From: Pseudomonadota bacterium
GTDB lineage: Bacteria; Pseudomonadota; Gammaproteobacteria; Burkholderiales; Ferrovaceae
Assembly (NCBI GenBank): GCA_021828575.1
Contig: JAJZEL010000101.1
Span: forward strand, 1-7,528
DNA length: 7,528 bases
Direction of reading: 5' to 3'
The position numbers were made by a program, and so were the translations under genes. Shown piece by piece: positions 5,928 through 7,528 of the stretch. The number at the start of each line of letters is the position of its first letter. Position 1 is the first letter of the stretch. The notes below the pieces were generated by a model. The model was given only the letters and a program-made list of their open reading frames with translations. It did not search any database and had not been told where the DNA came from.

Positions 5928-6365
5928 TCACTTTTTTTCCTGGGCCACCTTGATGACGGCCTGGGCACTGGTGATGGGCGTTCCCGTGGTGGTCTGATTC
6001 TGGATGACCAGACCCAGCAGCTTGGCACCATGCTCTACTCCGATGATTCCGTAGGTGACATCCCCCCTGACTTCTGATTCCCGACGAAATTCGGCACGTT
6101 CAGCGGCATTGATGTTGCCTTCCACCTTGCCGGACACCATGACCCGGTGGGCCGTGATGTCCCCGAACACTTCTCCCGTGCGTCCGATGGCCACAGACAC
6201 CATTTTTCCCTTGGCTGTTTCAATGTTGCCCACCACCTTGCCATCGATGCGGATGCTGTCGGACAGCTCAAGCCGACCGTAAATCGCGGTGGTTTCCCCG
6301 ATCAGGGTGTCAAACTTTTCCTGAGTGGGAGCCAGATCAAAAGTGGGTTCTTTCTTCCTGAACAT
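5928..6365 (-). CDS. Bactofilin 3, paired with the M23 peptidase
   Basis: The 145-residue product begins MFRKKEPTFDL, again the MF-x-K type, then has a linker and a beta-helix core at residues 20-122. It carries the common bactofilin opening TLIGETTAIYGRLELSDSIR followed by IDGKVVGNIE, and a polar tail. I chose ATG 6365 over an upstream in-frame ATG at 6380 because a strong Shine-Dalgarno (GAGGAGGGG on the minus strand) lies just before 6365 and would be inside the gene otherwise. The gene follows the M23 peptidase after 23 nt on the same strand, so the two form an operon. Bactofilin-M23 pairs are known in other bacteria, where the filament positions or controls the hydrolase (for example CcmA with Csd proteins in Helicobacter). 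Confidence 0.9.
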   Translation of the reverse strand: MFRKKEPTFDLAPTQEKFDTLIGETTAIYGRLELSDSIRIDGKVVGNIETAKGKMVSVAIGRTGEVFGDITAHRVMVSGKVEGNINAAERAEFRRESEVRGDVTYGIIGVEHGAKLLGLVIQNQTTTGTPITSAQAVIKVAQEKK

Positions 6366-6388
6366 GAGACCCCTCCTCATCGCAGTGG

Positions 6389-7318
6389 TTAACCGCGGTT
6401 GAACAGAAGAACCTGCGCCGGGTTAATGACATAACCGTTATGAATGACTTCGTAGTGCAGATGTGGACCAGTGGACCGCCCGGTACTGCCCACATCGGCC
6501 ACATGCTGACCACGGGCGACTTTTTGTCCAGGCACCACCAGGGTGCGACTGAGGTGGGCGTAGCGGGTCACGAATCCTTCAGCATGGGTGATCTCCAGCA
6601 CATTTCCATAACTCACGTCGTGTCCCACGCGAGTCACCACGCCATCGGCGGCAGCAAGGATGGGGGTGCCGAAGGCGGCGGAAAAATCCAGCCCGTCATG
6701 ACGGGCCAGTGCCCCGGTGAACGGGTCGCTCCGCAGACCATAACCGCTCGAAACACCGTAATCTCCGCCGATGGGAAGACCTGTGGGCAGGGTCTCCAGC
6801 CAGGAGATCTGCTGGCGCCAGTGTTGCTGCACATCATCCAGCAATTTCTGGAACTGGGTGGCCTCTTTCAGTGTGCCATCCATGGAGGCGGGCAGGGAAG
6901 CCACGGGTGAGGGGGGAAAGGCCAGAACGGGAACCAGTGGCCCTCCCCTGCCATCGCCCGTGGCATCATGTTTCTCGCGCAGGGGGATGGGGGTGGCCAG
7001 CACCATGAAGCGATCCTTCAGGGTTTGCAACTGGCGAATTTGCTGAACCGTGGTATCGAGAGTGGTCTGGACGACGCGGAGTTTTTGTCGGTAGTAGGAC
7101 TCCATCCGGTCTTCTTCGGCTTTTGTGGCCACGCCACCCAGGCTGAGGGCCAGACTCGGCTGTACCTCAATCGCGATCTTGAAGCCGATGTGATAGAGCA
7201 GAACACCCACGGCCACCAGTGCAAACGACAGGCTGGAGCCCCAGACCATGACGTTGCGGGCCGTGATTGAGATTTTTCGCACTTTCCCTGTGGGGCCAGA
7301 TATCCACATCAACTGCAT
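6389..7318 (-). CDS. Membrane-anchored M23 (LytM-type) peptidoglycan endopeptidase
   Basis: The 309-residue product has a short basic cytoplasmic N-terminus, one membrane helix at about residues 24-44, a periplasmic coiled-coil-like segment (about 65-105 and 148-175) and a C-terminal LytM/M23 domain from about 185. The zinc and catalytic residues look intact: HDGLD (H207, D211), YAHLS (H255) and HLHYE (H286, H288). An active enzyme cutting peptide cross-links in the periplasm is therefore expected, unlike degenerate EnvC/NlpD-type activators. ATG 7318 is preferred to a GTG at 7378 because GGAG lies 6 nt upstream of it. It heads the operon with bactofilin 3. A Phe-Asn-Arg-Gly end directly after the domain shows no further module. 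Its likely role is local wall remodelling guided by bactofilin. Confidence 0.92.
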   Translation of the reverse strand: MQLMWISGPTGKVRKISITARNVMVWGSSLSFALVAVGVLLYHIGFKIAIEVQPSLALSLGGVATKAEEDRMESYYRQKLRVVQTTLDTTVQQIRQLQTLKDRFMVLATPIPLREKHDATGDGRGGPLVPVLAFPPSPVASLPASMDGTLKEATQFQKLLDDVQQHWRQQISWLETLPTGLPIGGDYGVSSGYGLRSDPFTGALARHDGLDFSAAFGTPILAAADGVVTRVGHDVSYGNVLEITHAEGFVTRYAHLSRTLVVPGQKVARGQHVADVGSTGRSTGPHLHYEVIHNGYVINPAQVLLFNRG

Positions 7319-7336
7319 GAGCTTCTCCGGACTTTC

Positions 7337-7342
7337 GTTATA
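7337..7342 (-). promoter_or_regulatory. Possible -10 box of the M23-bactofilin operon
   Basis: On the minus strand TATAAC matches the sigma70 -10 at five of six positions, about 19 nt before the M23 ATG. No good -35 is found at normal spacing; that place is taken by the GC palindrome at 7349-7360. Activator-dependent initiation is possible, but so is a chance match, because the leader would be very short. Confidence 0.3.
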
Positions 7343-7348
7343 GTGCCT

Positions 7349-7360
7349 GGCGGAACCGCC
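7349..7360. repeat. Perfect palindrome upstream of the M23 gene
   Basis: GGCGGAACCGCC is a perfect 12-bp palindrome lying in the spacer or -35 region of the candidate leftward promoter, in the divergent gap between the M23 gene and the rightward gene at 7487. It could be a regulator binding site. Confidence 0.4.
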
Positions 7361-7486
7361 GAGCCGGGATGGTAACACGTTGGGGTACTCCTTGCATCCG
7401 GGGCTTTCTGGTCGGGCAAAGAGTGCAGGGATCGCGAAAATTATTCAGAATGACGACTCAACTTCTCCTGTCCTGAGGATTACGGA

Positions 7487-7528
7487 ATGCCCCTGCGGAT
7501 ATTGCCCGTTCATGCCGGAGGCACGATA
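7487..7528 (+). CDS. Start of a rightward gene leaving the window (product unknown)
   Basis: ATG 7487 is preceded by GAGGA (7475-7479) at 7-nt spacing and opens a frame of 14 codons, MPLRILPVHAGGTI, that continues past the window end. It is divergent from the M23 gene across about 168 bp. In many betaproteobacteria an M23 gene is flanked by a divergent DciA/DUF721 gene, which would fit this position, but 14 residues are too few to identify a product. Confidence 0.4.
   Translation, partial: MPLRILPVHAGGTI

Noticed and set aside
5910..5938. Terminator after bactofilin 2
   Set aside because: The stem AGGGC/GCCCT is only 5 bp and is separated from the T7 run by eight bases; the T run is explained as Lys codons of the opposite bactofilin.
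7450..7476. Eight-codon frame MTTQLLLS before the rightward edge gene
   Set aside because: No ribosome site and no structure around it; too short to support as a leader peptide.

Overview
The window looks like chromosomal DNA from a Gram-negative bacterium, probably a proteobacterium. The clues are an outer-membrane barrel-type protein, a membrane-anchored M23 peptidoglycan hydrolase, bactofilins, sigma70-like promoters, moderately GC-rich coding sequence, and several GTG/TTG starts. Nothing in the sequence fixes the genus. I see no rRNA, tRNA, insertion sequence, CRISPR array or phage gene.

Left part (1-2635): a leftward, 3'-truncated gene for a secreted beta-barrel-like protein (1-739) is followed by an AT-rich intergenic region. 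That region probably carries promoters in both directions and a leader with a 16-codon mini-ORF and two hairpins. Next come a rightward EamA/DMT-type transporter (1058-1978) and, tail to tail with it after 6 bp, a leftward PaiB-family FMN-binding protein (1985-2635).

Right part (2777-7318) is a cell-envelope scaffold locus. It holds a 614-residue FapA/DUF342-type beta-helix protein with a C-terminal coiled coil (2777-4621), then a 34-residue one-helix membrane protein (4796-4900) closed by a strong intrinsic terminator (4921-4960). A good sigma70 promoter follows, with a 7-bp dyad around its -10, driving two coupled bactofilin genes (5062-5457 and 5460-5900). Convergent to these is a leftward pair: an M23/LytM endopeptidase (6389-7318) and a third bactofilin (5928-6365). 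A further rightward gene starts at about 7487 and leaves the window.

The likely theme of the right part is shape or local wall remodelling. Bactofilins polymerise into membrane-associated filaments and in several bacteria position or control M23 hydrolases; the M23-bactofilin pair here fits that pattern. The FapA-like protein has a related repetitive beta-helix and may be another scaffold. Two bactofilins carry an MF-x-K N-terminus typical of membrane-binding bactofilins and one does not, which suggests division of labour. The best candidates for something undescribed are the 34-residue membrane protein between the FapA-like gene and the bactofilins, and the symmetric DNA elements at the promoters.
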